Assembly (NCBI GenBank): GCA_001487125.1
Contig: LN913012.1
Coordinates: 62,001 to 126,000, forward strand
Direction: 5' to 3'
DNA length: 64,000 bases
DNA from: Gabonibacter massiliensis
GTDB lineage: Bacteria; Bacteroidota; Bacteroidia; Bacteroidales; Marinifilaceae
Shown piece after piece: positions 1 to 9,899 of the stretch; position 1 is the stretch's first letter; every line of letters begins with the position of its first letter. Below the pieces are notes generated by a model, which was not told where the DNA came from, made no database searches, and saw only the letters and a list, made by a program, of their open reading frames with translations. Position numbers and translations under genes: made by a program.

Positions 1-43
1 AATTTTTAGAACTAATATCTAAAACATTGTCAAACTGTAATTT

Positions 44-3000
44 ATGAAACAAAACGTTTACAACAAATTGCGATGGTATCTGTTATTTACATTTACCTTA
101 TGCTATATGCCGCTTGCTTTCGCGGGATCAGGAAAGCAGACTCCGGATAAAATTATCAGCGTTGACTTTAAGAATGAGACGCTTGTTAATGTGATTAAGG
201 ATTTGAAAAGCAAAACGGGATATGAATTCCTCTATAATCTGGAGCTTGTCGACAAGGCTCCCCGTATAACCGTAAAGGCGGATAATAAACCTTTTAAACA
301 AGTACTTGAACTTTGTTTGGAGAAGACCGATTTTGCCTATCAATTTGTAGATAGTACCGTGGTCATCAAAGTGAAAGAAAAGAATAAGACTTTGATCGAA
401 CGGAAGATTACCGGAATTGTTATGGATGAGGCGGGAATCCCGTTGCCGGGTACCACTATTGTTATCAAAGGGACTCGGGTAGGGATCGCTGCGGATACGA
501 AGGGAAAATTTGAATTGAAAATTCCCGATGTCAAAGAATTAGTGTTGGTTGTCAGCTTCTTGGGTTACGAGACGCGGGAGGTGAAGATTACCGATCAGAA
601 AGAGATAAAAGTGATCCTGAACGAGAAAAAAGAAAATTTGCAGGACGTGGTGGTTACCGGTTATTCCAATGTTAAAAAGTCCAGTTTTACGGGAGCTTCG
701 ACCCGGGTGGAGAAAGATGATATATTAAAAGTATCTCCTACGAATGTAATCGACGTATTACAGGTATATGATCCCTCTCTACGTATCGTAAGGAATAACG
801 AGATGGGGTCCGATCCCAACACGTTACCGGAGTTTTACGTGCGCGGTCGTTCGGGGATCGGTGTGAAAGAATTGGACAAGGGAGATGTTTCCCGAACTTC
901 GCTGGAGAATAATCCGAATAACCCGGTTTTTATTTTAGACGGATATGAGGTCAAAATAGAGAAAATTTACGATCTGGACCCGAATCGGATACAGAGTATC
1001 AATATTTTGAAAGATGCGGCAGCCACGGCGATCTATGGATCAAGAGCGGCTAACGGTGTAATTGTTATCGAGTCGGTAGCGCCTAAACCGGGTGAGTTAC
1101 AGGTATCCTATACTTTTACGGGAGCCATCACAACACCCGATCTGTCCGATTATAATTTAATGAATGCCCGGGAGAAGTTGGAGACGGAAGTTTTAGCCGG
1201 GTTATTTGAAGGGAAAGATGATAAAGAGCAGGCGGAAAAAAATGCCGAGTATCACGCCAAATTGAATAATATCATCAAGGGAGTGGATACGTATTGGCTC
1301 TCTTTGCCGTTGACCACTCAATTCAACCATAAGCACTCTCTTTACGTGGAAGGAGGAACTAACGAGATCCGTTACGGAATATCCCTTCGTTATAACGGTC
1401 AAAACGGAGTAATGAAAAAGTCGTATCGAAATACTTATGGCGGTGATTTTTATTTGGATTATCGTTTCAAAAAGATCCAGATACGAAACATGGTTACTTA
1501 CGATAAGATGAGTTCCCGCGAATCTCCTTACGGCAGTTTTTCCGATTACACGAAGAAAAATCCTTACGACTATTATAAAAATGAAGATGGCAGTTATATG
1601 CAGACTACCCAGAGCTGGAATAGTTCCATCGGAACGTTGCAACGGTTGAATCCTATGTATGAAGCACATTTGCATAATTACGATAAGAGTAATTATAACG
1701 AATTGACGGATAATTTGAATATTAATTGGTACGTCATGGATCAGTTGCTTGTCAAAGGTCAGCTCAGTTTATCTCAATATTATAGTGAACACGAGAAGTT
1801 TACGGACCCGCTTTCCAGTACTTACATGTCTTACTCTTCTTCCGATTACGGGAAAAGAGGAGATCTGTACATAGATGATACGAAAACGACTAAGATGGAC
1901 GGTAACGTGTTGATCAGCTATAATAATATGATCGGAAAACACAATATGAATTTTTCTGCCGGTGTTAATTTTATCGAGACTAAAACCAAAAGTGGATCGG
2001 AGCATTACCGGGGCTTCCCTTCCGGCCAGCTTCATTCGGTTAATTATGCGGCGGAAGAAGCGAATAAAAAGATGATTTCAGAAAGTCATACCCGCCTGTT
2101 CGGCGCCTTTATCTCGTTGAATTACACGTATGACGATATCTACCTTTTCGATCTTTCCGGAAGGCTCGACGGTTCTTCGGAGTTCGGAAACGATAACCGG
2201 ACGGCTCCTTTTTGGTCCGGTGGATTCGGAATCAATTTCCACAATTACGATTTTTTGAAAGGGAACAGTATTTTCAGTCAATTGAAAGTCCGGGCTACCT
2301 ACGGACAGACCGGAAAGGTTAATTTTGCTCCCTATGCTGCCAAGCATACCTATAAGACGATCAACGATAAATGGTATTCAACCGGATTCGGCGTATACAT
2401 GAAATACATGGGTAACGAAAAACTCGGTTGGGAAACGACAAATACGTTGAATATCGGTGCCGATATCGGACTCTTGAACGATCGCATTAAGCTTGTAGGA
2501 TCATGGTATAACAAAAAAACGGTTGATATGGTGAATTCCATTACAATTCCCGCTTCTTCCGGTTTTACGACCTATACCGATAATATGGGAGAGGTACAGA
2601 ACAGGGGGATCGAGCTGGATCTTAAAGGGGATATCATTAACGAAAGGGACATATACCTTTCTGCTTTTGTCAATCTGGCACATAATAAAAATAAAATATT
2701 GAAGATTTCCAACTCGTTGAAAGAGTATAATGACCGGGTTGACGAATACTTTGATGAGTATAACAAGAATGCCAATACGGCTAAAGATGCCAAGTACGCC
2801 AAACCGTTTATGAAATACACGGAAGGAGGGTCGTTGACGTCCATCTGGGGGATGAAGTCTTTAGGTATAAATCCGGCCGACGGTAATGAGATTCTCGTGA
2901 ACAGGGATGGGGCGGTGACCTACGATTGGAACTCTTCGGAACAGGTGATTATCGGGGATAGTGAACCGGATGTACAAGGAGCTTTCGGTATTAACGCCCG

Positions 3001-3421
3001 ATATAAAGGTTTCACCTTATCGGCTACTTTCATGTATGAACTGGGAGGACAGGCTTATAACCAAACTCTTGTAGATAACGTGGAGAATGTGGATTTTCGC
3101 AATAACGCGGATAAACGCGTATTGACCGATCGTTGGAAGCAACCGGGTGATATTGCCAAGTTCAAAACGATAAAAGATGCGGATAAAAAGGTAACTCGCC
3201 CGACCTCTCGTTTCTGTCAAAATAACAATACATTGGACTTTAATTCGTTGACCATAGGATACGATTTTAATCCTGAATTGTTGAAAAAGATAGGATTCAG
3301 TATGCTACGTTTGCAATTTAATATGAAGGATATAGCTCATTTCTCCAGTATTAAGCGGGAACGGGGGCTTTCCTATCCTTTTGCCCGGACGTTTAATTTT
3401 ACTTTGAATGCAAGTTTCTAA
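44..3421 (+). CDS. SusC/RagA-family TonB-dependent receptor with STN domain
   Basis: Outer-membrane active-transport channel that pairs with the SusD-like lipoprotein encoded 18 bases downstream. The 1125-residue protein has a signal peptide (about 1-28), an STN domain (about 37-109), a carboxypeptidase-regulatory-like beta-sandwich (about 121-195), the family hallmark DVVVTGY (201-207) leading into the plug, and then a long beta-barrel ending in an aromatic-rich strand with a terminal Phe. In this family an STN domain usually means signalling to an inner-membrane FecR anti-sigma factor, so a FecR/ECF sigma pair may lie just left of the window; that is inference. Only 43 bases precede the start, so the promoter is not visible. 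It is the first of four co-directional genes. The substrate cannot be read from sequence. Confidence 0.95.
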   Translation: MKQNVYNKLRWYLLFTFTLCYMPLAFAGSGKQTPDKIISVDFKNETLVNVIKDLKSKTGYEFLYNLELVDKAPRITVKADNKPFKQVLELCLEKTDFAYQFVDSTVVIKVKEKNKTLIERKITGIVMDEAGIPLPGTTIVIKGTRVGIAADTKGKFELKIPDVKELVLVVSFLGYETREVKITDQKEIKVILNEKKENLQDVVVTGYSNVKKSSFTGASTRVEKDDILKVSPTNVIDVLQVYDPSLRIVRNNEMGSDPNTLPEFYVRGRSGIGVKELDKGDVSRTSLENNPNNPVFILDGYEVKIEKIYDLDPNRIQSINILKDAAATAIYGSRAANGVIVIESVAPKPGELQVSYTFTGAITTPDLSDYNLMNAREKLETEVLAGLFEGKDDKEQAEKNAEYHAKLNNIIKGVDTYWLSLPLTTQFNHKHSLYVEGGTNEIRYGISLRYNGQNGVMKKSYRNTYGGDFYLDYRFKKIQIRNMVTYDKMSSRESPYGSFSDYTKKNPYDYYKNEDGSYMQTTQSWNSSIGTLQRLNPMYEAHLHNYDKSNYNELTDNLNINWYVMDQLLVKGQLSLSQYYSEHEKFTDPLSSTYMSYSSSDYGKRGDLYIDDTKTTKMDGNVLISYNNMIGKHNMNFSAGVNFIETKTKSGSEHYRGFPSGQLHSVNYAAEEANKKMISESHTRLFGAFISLNYTYDDIYLFDLSGRLDGSSEFGNDNRTAPFWSGGFGINFHNYDFLKGNSIFSQLKVRATYGQTGKVNFAPYAAKHTYKTINDKWYSTGFGVYMKYMGNEKLGWETTNTLNIGADIGLLNDRIKLVGSWYNKKTVDMVNSITIPASSGFTTYTDNMGEVQNRGIELDLKGDIINERDIYLSAFVNLAHNKNKILKISNSLKEYNDRVDEYFDEYNKNANTAKDAKYAKPFMKYTEGGSLTSIWGMKSLGINPADGNEILVNRDGAVTYDWNSSEQVIIGDSEPDVQGAFGINARYKGFTLSATFMYELGGQAYNQTLVDNVENVDFRNNADKRVLTDRWKQPGDIAKFKTIKDADKKVTRPTSRFCQNNNTLDFNSLTIGYDFNPELLKKIGFSMLRLQFNMKDIAHFSSIKRERGLSYPFARTFNFTLNASF

Positions 3422-3439
3422 TTTAATGATTAATAGGCC

Positions 3440-4903
3440 ATGAAACGATATACTATTTTATATTTACTTACGATCCTTTTTTGGGCAAACTCTTGTAACA
3501 GTTGGCTCTCGTTGGATGCGGAAGACGAGATCGATTCGGATTATCTTTTGAGTGAGGCGCAAGGATTTCGAAATGCATTGAACGGGATTTATCTTAATCT
3601 GGCGGAGGGGAAACTTTACGGACGTGAACTTAGCTGGGGATTTCTGAGTGCTATTTCACAATATTACGATCCTATTATTTCTACCGAGTATAAGGCAGCA
3701 ATGGAATATGATTATGAAAACGCCTCGGTCAATACTATTATCTCGGATATATGGTTAAATACGTATAACGCGATAGCCAACTGTAATAATATCATTGCCA
3801 ATATCAATAATATAGAACCGGGTAAATTTGAATTGGGGGAAGAGGAGAGGGACTTAATTTTAGGCGAGGCTCTGGGGGTAAGGGCTATGCTTCATTTTGA
3901 CATGCTCCGGTTATTTGCTCCCGCTCCGGCAACGAACCCTTCGGGGAATTACATTCCCTATTTCACGATTTATCCTTCGACGTCTGAACCTTATCTGACA
4001 ATAGACGATTTTCTCGGGCATGTGATTGATGATTTGGTGAAAGCCCGGAGACTGGTTGCTCCCCACGACAGTTTGAATATGGATCTCGAGAGGCTTGCCG
4101 GGCGGCTTACCGGCAATTTGATGACGGATAAAGATATGTTTTTTCGGTTGAGAGGGACCCGCTTTAATTTGTATGCAGCCGATGCGCTATTGGCAAGGGT
4201 ATACCTGTATGCAGGGGATAAGACGAATGCTTATAAGCATGCCCGTTACATATATGACTCCTATGTGCAGAAATATAATTATTACGACCATTTGAGGCTG
4301 ACTCCGGCTAATGATATCACAAGTTCTATCCTGAAACGTTCCAGAAAATTGTATGACGGGATTATTTTAGGATTGTATAATTCAAAATTGTTGGATCTGT
4401 ATGAGGAGTATTACAACAAACGAGGAGAGATGCCTTTGAAAAATGTAGAGGAGATGTTCGAGGGGAACGAAGACGACTATCGGTTGGTTTATTTGATCAC
4501 ACCTAATAACAAAGGGCATCAGGAAGCTTTGAAATACATGCGGGCGGACGAAAAAATAAATAACGTGAACAGTTACCAGGGACCGATTATTCCTTATATC
4601 CGATTGAGTGAGATCTATTATATCATGTGTGAATGTTTGGTGGATACGGATAAAAAGCAAGCCGTCGATTTGTTGAATGAGTTACGTTTGGCCCGGGGAT
4701 GTAAGACGGATATTCCATATACCGTGACGGAGTCTACTTTTATGGATGAACTTGTGTATGATGCTCGAAAGGATTTTATAGGGGAAGGGCAGTTGTTTTT
4801 TATGTATAAACGTCTGAATCGTCCTGTTTTGGATGGTAAAAAACAGATTCAGATGGGGAACAAGTTTATACTTCCTTTACCGGATATCGAAACTATTCAC
4901 TAA
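3440..4903 (+). CDS. SusD/RagB-family substrate-binding lipoprotein
   Basis: Surface lipoprotein that caps the SusC-type channel and captures the substrate. The 487 residues begin with a lipoprotein signal whose lipidated Cys is at about residue 19 (ANSC). The helical TPR-like body and the C-terminal RLSEIYYIM segment (just before a conserved Cys/Glu stretch) are typical of RagB/SusD. The gene starts 18 bases after the SusC stop and is followed 12 bases later by a DUF4843 lipoprotein, so all are likely one transcript. The length is usual for the family. Ligand specificity is not predictable here. Neighbouring PKD-like and DUF4843 genes, rather than glycoside hydrolases, hint at a non-polysaccharide substrate, but this is weak inference. 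Confidence 0.93.
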   Translation: MKRYTILYLLTILFWANSCNSWLSLDAEDEIDSDYLLSEAQGFRNALNGIYLNLAEGKLYGRELSWGFLSAISQYYDPIISTEYKAAMEYDYENASVNTIISDIWLNTYNAIANCNNIIANINNIEPGKFELGEEERDLILGEALGVRAMLHFDMLRLFAPAPATNPSGNYIPYFTIYPSTSEPYLTIDDFLGHVIDDLVKARRLVAPHDSLNMDLERLAGRLTGNLMTDKDMFFRLRGTRFNLYAADALLARVYLYAGDKTNAYKHARYIYDSYVQKYNYYDHLRLTPANDITSSILKRSRKLYDGIILGLYNSKLLDLYEEYYNKRGEMPLKNVEEMFEGNEDDYRLVYLITPNNKGHQEALKYMRADEKINNVNSYQGPIIPYIRLSEIYYIMCECLVDTDKKQAVDLLNELRLARGCKTDIPYTVTESTFMDELVYDARKDFIGEGQLFFMYKRLNRPVLDGKKQIQMGNKFILPLPDIETIH

Positions 4904-4915
4904 AACATAGACATT

Positions 4916-5608
4916 ATGAGAAAATATATTTTTTATATCATCGGAATATTATTGATCGGAGCTTGCTCGAAGGATGAGATAGAGGCTTTTAATACTACTC
5001 GGCAATACCTTTTCTTTGAAAAGAGTTATGCGGATTCGATAACTTACTCTTTTTTCTATTATCCGGATTCAACCTCTTTGACTGTTCCCGTCGGAATTAA
5101 GTTGATAGGAAATACAACGAATTATGACCGGGAATTTAAGTTATCGGTAGACACGAAAAACAGTACGGTTGAAACCAAGCATTACTCTTTTCCGGAGAAA
5201 TTTCTTCTCCGGGCAAATCGAGTTGTCGATACGGTGTATTTTAAAATCAATAATGCTCCTGATTTAAGGGAAAAGAGTGTACGACTCGTGTTGAGAATCG
5301 AAAAGAATGCTCTGTTTTCTCCCGGACAGTATGAGTACACGCAAAATATCATTCGCTTTAGTGACATTATCGCTCCACCGGAATGGTGGAGTCAGGAAAT
5401 CGTAGACAGTTATCTTGGTGTCTATACCGAAAAGAAATTCCGGTTATTTATGAAAGTGACCGGGGTAGGGGATTTGAGTGATCTATCGTCTGACGATATA
5501 TGGTACTTGTCCCGTTCATTCAAATACTATTTGCTGGAGATGGAGGAAGCCGGAACTCCTGTCGTCGATGAAGATGGGAATAACATGAGCGTACCTGTTA
5601 TTGGTTAA
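4916..5608 (+). CDS. DUF4843-type surface lipoprotein
   Basis: 230-residue lipoprotein; the signal peptide ends in GAC, with the lipidated Cys at about residue 17. The body looks like the Bacteroidetes DUF4843 family: an N-terminal immunoglobulin-like strand region, then a C-terminal segment with PPEWWSQ and a YLGVYTEKK motif. Such proteins occupy the third position of many SusCD operons and are thought to be surface-exposed accessory binding proteins, analogous in position to SusE. It lies 12 bases after the SusD gene and 18 bases before a PKD-like lipoprotein gene, which supports co-transcription. No enzymatic motif is visible. The family assignment comes from recalled sequence character, not a search. 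Confidence 0.8.
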   Translation: MRKYIFYIIGILLIGACSKDEIEAFNTTRQYLFFEKSYADSITYSFFYYPDSTSLTVPVGIKLIGNTTNYDREFKLSVDTKNSTVETKHYSFPEKFLLRANRVVDTVYFKINNAPDLREKSVRLVLRIEKNALFSPGQYEYTQNIIRFSDIIAPPEWWSQEIVDSYLGVYTEKKFRLFMKVTGVGDLSDLSSDDIWYLSRSFKYYLLEMEEAGTPVVDEDGNNMSVPVIG

Positions 5609-5626
5609 ATTTAAAAATGTTGATCT

Positions 5627-7126
5627 ATGAAAATCAAATTTATGTTCTATTGGATTATAGGAGTTTTATTTCTACAATCCTGTTACGATGATAAGGGAAA
5701 TTATGATTATAAAAATATCAACGAGGTGACGGTTAAGTTACCTAAGAAATATTTTCCCAACCTGATCATGGGGGATCCTATCGTGATAGAACCCGAGATA
5801 ACGTTTAAAAATCCCAAGGATACCGCTTACTTTAAGTATGAATGGTATCTGGCATCGGAGCTGATTTCCACTTCTCGGAATTGTAATGCTTCCTGGCCTG
5901 AATTAGGAGAAACTTACGGTGAGTTTCGTGTTGTCGATACCCTGACGAATTGCCAATATATTGTTAATTTTAGTGTCGATCAGGTTACTCCTTACGAGAC
6001 GGGGTGGATGGTGTTATATGACAGGAACGGGAAATCGGAGTATTGCTATATCCAAGAAAAAGGCGGAGTATACACCGATTATGTCGATTTTTATCAGAAG
6101 TTGAATGGAGAGGGGTTAGGTTCTACTCCCTTAAGAATGGTGGAACATTATACCACGAGTAGCGGTATTTCTGAAGTCCTCGTTATTCAGCGCGGAGGGT
6201 TGGGATGTGTAGAGATAGATGGAAGAAGTTTACTGAAAAAGGTGACAACCCAACAGGAATTTATCGGGGAGAGCTTGCCGGAAAATTTTGCTCCGGTGGA
6301 TGCTTCTTATGCCGGATATATTAATTATATACTGAACGAAGACGGCCGGGTATTTAGCCGTAAAGCCAATCCTAACAGTTTGCATACCAATCGTTACAGT
6401 ACTCTTCCTTTAGCGGATAACGGTAAAGAGTTGAAAATCGGAGCTTTGGTTTCCGTGGCAGAGTCGAGGGCCGAATTTACCGTTTTGTTTGATGAGACGA
6501 ACAATCGACTTGTCGGTTCGCTTACGCGAAATAACAGTCTCGCGGGTAAACTAACGGATCTGTATTGTAAAAACTATCCGGAAGGAGCAATCCCACTGAA
6601 TAATATCGGAGAATATAAAATGGTTTATACGGGAGCTTATTTGGAGGGCCAACAGTCTTGCGAGTTTGTCTCTATTTTTAAAGACCCTCAAAATCAATAC
6701 AAGCTCCAGCAATATATGATCCAGTATATAGTGGGGGGAGGGCTCGAAGTTATGAAGATAGAGGAACCGAAAATCACGGGGAATGGATTATTTAACGAAC
6801 AAAGTCTTTATTTTTTACTCAGGAGACGTCCTTATATTTTCTTTACAACCGGGGCTAATTCCGACCAACTTTATTATCTCGATCTGGCAACGAATAAGAC
6901 CAATCTTTATAAAGATTTTGAAGGGGAACGAATTGTTTCTCTGTGTGCCGATAAGACATGCCAGCATTTAGGTGTTGCTCTTGAAAACGGTAGATTCGTT
7001 ATTTTTGATGTGGCCGACCAGCTACTTGGCCGGGAAGTGAAAGTATTGCATAGTGTGGATAATTTAGGTAAGGTAGTCCATGCTATTTACAAGTATGGCA
7101 ATTTAGCCAATTTTACTTATAATTGA
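5627..7126 (+). CDS. PKD-like family surface lipoprotein
   Basis: 499-residue lipoprotein with signal sequence ending QSC (lipidated Cys about 19) and the characteristic CYDDKGNYDYKNINEV opening seen in the Bacteroidetes PKD-like (PKD_2) lipoprotein family. An N-terminal PKD/Ig-like domain (about 30-120) is followed by a beta-rich, probably propeller-like C-terminal half. It closes the SusC-SusD-DUF4843 operon and is followed immediately by a strong intrinsic terminator. Its likely job is surface binding or display for the same transport complex, by position. No catalytic residues were recognised. Confidence 0.8.
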   Translation: MKIKFMFYWIIGVLFLQSCYDDKGNYDYKNINEVTVKLPKKYFPNLIMGDPIVIEPEITFKNPKDTAYFKYEWYLASELISTSRNCNASWPELGETYGEFRVVDTLTNCQYIVNFSVDQVTPYETGWMVLYDRNGKSEYCYIQEKGGVYTDYVDFYQKLNGEGLGSTPLRMVEHYTTSSGISEVLVIQRGGLGCVEIDGRSLLKKVTTQQEFIGESLPENFAPVDASYAGYINYILNEDGRVFSRKANPNSLHTNRYSTLPLADNGKELKIGALVSVAESRAEFTVLFDETNNRLVGSLTRNNSLAGKLTDLYCKNYPEGAIPLNNIGEYKMVYTGAYLEGQQSCEFVSIFKDPQNQYKLQQYMIQYIVGGGLEVMKIEEPKITGNGLFNEQSLYFLLRRRPYIFFTTGANSDQLYYLDLATNKTNLYKDFEGERIVSLCADKTCQHLGVALENGRFVIFDVADQLLGREVKVLHSVDNLGKVVHAIYKYGNLANFTYN

Positions 7127-7157
7127 TTCTTTTAATGTTTGTATTTAGGTTTTAATA

Positions 7158-7194
7158 GAGTTGTCCGGAAAGTAAATTTCCGGACTCTTTTTTA
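7158..7194 (+). terminator. Rho-independent terminator of the SusCD operon
   Basis: A GAG-TCCGGAAA stem pairs with TTTCCGGA-CTC around a GTAA loop and is followed by TTTTTTAT. It lies 32 bases after the last operon gene. Confidence 0.9.
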
Positions 7195-7244
7195 TACTAA
7201 TAGCAACTTTATTGTTTATTGAAATAGAGATAGTCGATCCTTTG

Positions 7245-7519
7245 GAGGCTTTTTATTTTTCGCTCTTTGATCGTGTATGCTTCATCCGATATTCCGGTAA
7301 ACAGGAGTGAGTTTTTCGAAAGGGCAAGTTTATCGGGCATGGAGCCGGATTTTTTGTCCGAAAGACGATACAATCTACTCCGGCGGGGTGCAGGTTTACC
7401 CTACTTATCATTTTAGGGTTATACGGATCGGGAACAAGTGCGTGTCTTTCTTTTATCCGGTTGAAAAACCAAGATGTATAAAAGGCTGATAGGTCCGTTC
7501 TGCGACTGGCACGAATGAT
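7245..7519 (-). pseudogene. Remnant of a DUF1848-family gene
   Basis: Translating the minus strand from 7519 gives a continuous piece that begins IIRASRRTDLSAFY, continues with a WFFNRIKE segment, and ends near VDCIVFRTKNPAP. This matches my memory of the DUF1848 family (SASRRTDIPAFY...FFNRIK...VDCIVFWTKNPAPM), whose members are predicted radical SAM proteins. The codon immediately before the conserved start is TAG, so the start is lost. The frame also shifts by one base just after NPAP (near 7335); the shifted frame resumes with MPDKLALSKN. Only about 90 of the roughly 300 expected residues remain. It is one of several decayed genes in this part of the window. Confidence 0.7.
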
Positions 7520-7681
7520 CTACGGCGAAGTTGGTAAAAAAGAGAAGAACCTTAAAAAAGGCGGTTTACTTTGAATGTAAAAGATACAAAACGGAAAAGA
7601 CGATTTTACGTTTAATGCGATTTTATATATAAAAAAATAAGGATTTTAATATAAAAAAGTGTCGTTTCGATGTATAACTTC

Positions 7682-7689
7682 TATATTTG
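7682..7689 (+). promoter_or_regulatory. Probable -7 element (TATATTTG) for the lipoprotein gene at 7761
   Basis: Matches the Bacteroidetes TAnnTTTG consensus 71 bases before the chosen start. No good TTG -33 element is at the right distance, so support is partial. Confidence 0.45.
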
Positions 7690-7760
7690 TCAAACTTATC
7701 GGAAGTACGTATTTTAACATTGAAATGAAACTTGGTTGGCTGTTTTTAGAAGGTTTTATT

Positions 7761-8537
7761 ATGAAACGGATTGGTTTGATAAATGTATTTTTAATGCTTT
7801 TGTTGGCGGGTTGTTTTTGGGGGTGTAGCGGAAATAAAGAAACGGAAGAGATTTATCCCATAAGATTCCCCGATCTTTTTTATGAAGTCCGGATGGGGAT
7901 GAGAGAAAGTATTTCTTTTGTGGACGGTAGCGGAGATTATACGATCGATGTGGAAAATCCGCAATTACTGGATGCTTCTATCGGTTTAAATACGGATAAT
8001 CTTTTAATTCAAGCGAAAAAAAAGGGTGAAACGATTCTATCTATAAGGGATAATGGAGCGGGAGAGACGGTAAAATTGAAAATAAAAGTAACGGATATTT
8101 ATTTAGGGTTTGTGTTGGTTAAAAGTGATCTCCCGGTTTTTAAATCCGAGACGAATTTATTCCTTGTAAAGAATGATAAAAATGAATTTTATCTGTTTGA
8201 TAAGGCAGAGAGTTTTAACGGACCTGCAGGGGAACCGGTCTTAAAAGGTAGTTATGAAATTACAGTGGAGAACAATGCGCCTTATTTAACGCTTACTTAT
8301 AAAGACGAGACGGAAACGGCGGTCGTTCGCAAGTTTGGTTTGTCAGGAAGTGACGGGGGCGTTTTCGACGTGATGAATACCGTATTTGAATTAGGATGGG
8401 AAAAGTCTTTGGAGAAATCTTCCCGTAGTATCGGACCCCGGATTTATTTCTTGCATCTGACAGAAACGAGTACCTTTTACAAAGCCAGGGGAATGATGGA
8501 CTACTCCATGCATATGCCTGAAGGTATTTTGGAATAA
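7761..8537 (+). CDS. Lipoprotein of unknown function
   Basis: I chose the ATG at 7761 rather than an upstream in-frame ATG at 7659. It begins a clear lipoprotein signal (MKRIGLINVF, then LLLAGC with lipidated Cys about 18) and has an AGAAGG Shine-Dalgarno-like sequence about 8 bases upstream. The 258-residue product has two visible parts: an N-terminal Ig-like/BIG-type beta region (about 25-110, ending in a KLKIKVTDIY strand), and a C-terminal beta-sandwich with no recognisable active site. It stands alone, tail-to-tail with the nuclease-like gene at 8560. I do not recognise a specific family. Location in the outer or inner membrane is undetermined. Confidence 0.8.
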   Translation: MKRIGLINVFLMLLLAGCFWGCSGNKETEEIYPIRFPDLFYEVRMGMRESISFVDGSGDYTIDVENPQLLDASIGLNTDNLLIQAKKKGETILSIRDNGAGETVKLKIKVTDIYLGFVLVKSDLPVFKSETNLFLVKNDKNEFYLFDKAESFNGPAGEPVLKGSYEITVENNAPYLTLTYKDETETAVVRKFGLSGSDGGVFDVMNTVFELGWEKSLEKSSRSIGPRIYFLHLTETSTFYKARGMMDYSMHMPEGILE

Positions 8538-8559
8538 ATTAGGAAAGCCCGTGAGGAAT

Positions 8560-9525
8560 TTATTGTTTAAATGCCTTTAGCGGATACCTGATCACTTCAT
8601 CCATGAAATTTTTTAATAGTTCCCGTTGTTCTTGCAACGGGAGCGTTTCGAATTCCTCGTGTTTTTTTGCCGATAGTTCGAACCAGTAGGAGTTACCCTC
8701 CTTGTAGGGAGAAGCGGCATAAATACCGTTTTCTTTTACCGATTCGGATAGGATATCGTAAACAGGTTTTCCCCACCCTTCATCTTTTGAGAATGAGATA
8801 CAGATTAACGGTTTTTCCCTGTTGTAATAGACTCCGATCCAGGCCCAAGTCGGGGCGATCTTTTCGGTGGTATAATCTATCCTGAAATAAAGTCCCTGGA
8901 CTCCATTCCTGTTCCCGTTTTTATCGGAATAAAGGTCTAATATAAAATCTTCTTCCGATCGGTTGATTAATTTATTCAATTCAACCATCAACTGGTATAG
9001 CGAATACATACCGTCTAATTTCATAGCTTTATTGAATTTTATTATGCCGCAAACATTCTGAAGATAGGAAGAGTAGCCGTTAATAAGTTTGAGGGAATCA
9101 TCCTCCTGAATATATTTTATCTGTTCGGCCAGCTCATCGAAAAACATCTCCCATGTTTTGGTCATATACCCACTCATATATAACGAGTAATTGGTGATGT
9201 ACCCGAGTCTCTCTTTACCCACATGATATGCTTTTTCATATTGGCCGAAATGATGATTCCGGTCTCCAATCTTAACCTCGATTAAGAAGGGTTTGTCGTC
9301 CCCTTTTATTCTGATTAAAAAATCGACCCGACTATCACCCTCGTCGTCATCCCTTGTCTCCCTCTCGAAGTATTCGATCAGGTCTGTCTCCAAATCGGGA
9401 AAAAAGAAATGAATGAAGATCCGTTTAAAATCCGGACAGGCATTACATAACGCCCACGTAATGTCCGACAAATCATTCTCTTTGTATCGCCTGGTCGCCA
9501 GATACTCGAAAAACAGCTTTAGCAT
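8560..9525 (-). CDS. PD-(D/E)XK nuclease superfamily protein
   Basis: 321-residue cytoplasmic protein with a nuclease-like core: D68 in SRVDFLIRI, E83-V-K85 in FLIEVKIGD, and a following HHFGQYEKAY helix with Gln95. This spacing is the D...ExK...Q signature of the PD-(D/E)XK superfamily (the type often annotated PDDEXK_4). The C-terminal half carries an RDxxR-free mixed alpha/beta region (FRIDYTTEK, WAWIGVYY) often found attached in such orphan Bacteroidetes proteins. All catalytic positions appear intact. It is monocistronic, and its neighbours give no functional clue; a role in defence or DNA repair would be speculation. Confidence 0.75.
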   Translation of the reverse strand: MLKLFFEYLATRRYKENDLSDITWALCNACPDFKRIFIHFFFPDLETDLIEYFERETRDDDEGDSRVDFLIRIKGDDKPFLIEVKIGDRNHHFGQYEKAYHVGKERLGYITNYSLYMSGYMTKTWEMFFDELAEQIKYIQEDDSLKLINGYSSYLQNVCGIIKFNKAMKLDGMYSLYQLMVELNKLINRSEEDFILDLYSDKNGNRNGVQGLYFRIDYTTEKIAPTWAWIGVYYNREKPLICISFSKDEGWGKPVYDILSESVKENGIYAASPYKEGNSYWFELSAKKHEEFETLPLQEQRELLKNFMDEVIRYPLKAFKQ

Positions 9526-9744
9526 TATTATTCTAAATTATTCCTTACACGTGAGGTTTGCACCCGAACAAATCTCGGAAATAATCTTGGGAATAACAAA
9601 TGGAAATGATTGTAGATTGTAAATTAAGAGATGGTATAATTGATTTTTGATATGACTATTCTATTAGATATTGTACATTAATCGTCAATTAAAAATTCGT
9701 AAGTGGCCATAAAATTGCTGATTTTAAAAGTTGTTCTTAAAAAA

Positions 9745-9774
9745 TTGCATTATTGTTGTTTTTATATATATTTG
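9745..9774 (+). promoter_or_regulatory. Bacteroidetes-type promoter upstream of the small exported protein
   Basis: TTG at 9745-9747, a 19-base spacer, then TATATTTG at 9767-9774. This matches the TTG-N19/20-TAnnTTTG consensus exactly. It implies a transcript start near 9782 and a 5' leader of about 118 bases before the gene at 9900. The surrounding 9526-9899 region is very AT-rich and holds nothing else I can support. Confidence 0.7.
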
Positions 9775-9899
9775 CTAAAATTAGCATTGTGATAATAAAA
9801 ATTATTGTTGATTTTTTAAATAACAGAATAATTTTATGGATCAAATTAGGATTAAAATAAACTCCACAACTAATATTACTAACATTAAAATCTATCATT

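Noticed and set aside
7307-7489. A 60-codon plus-strand frame after the SusCD operon
   Set aside because: It lies on the reverse strand of the DUF1848 remnant and is explained by it.
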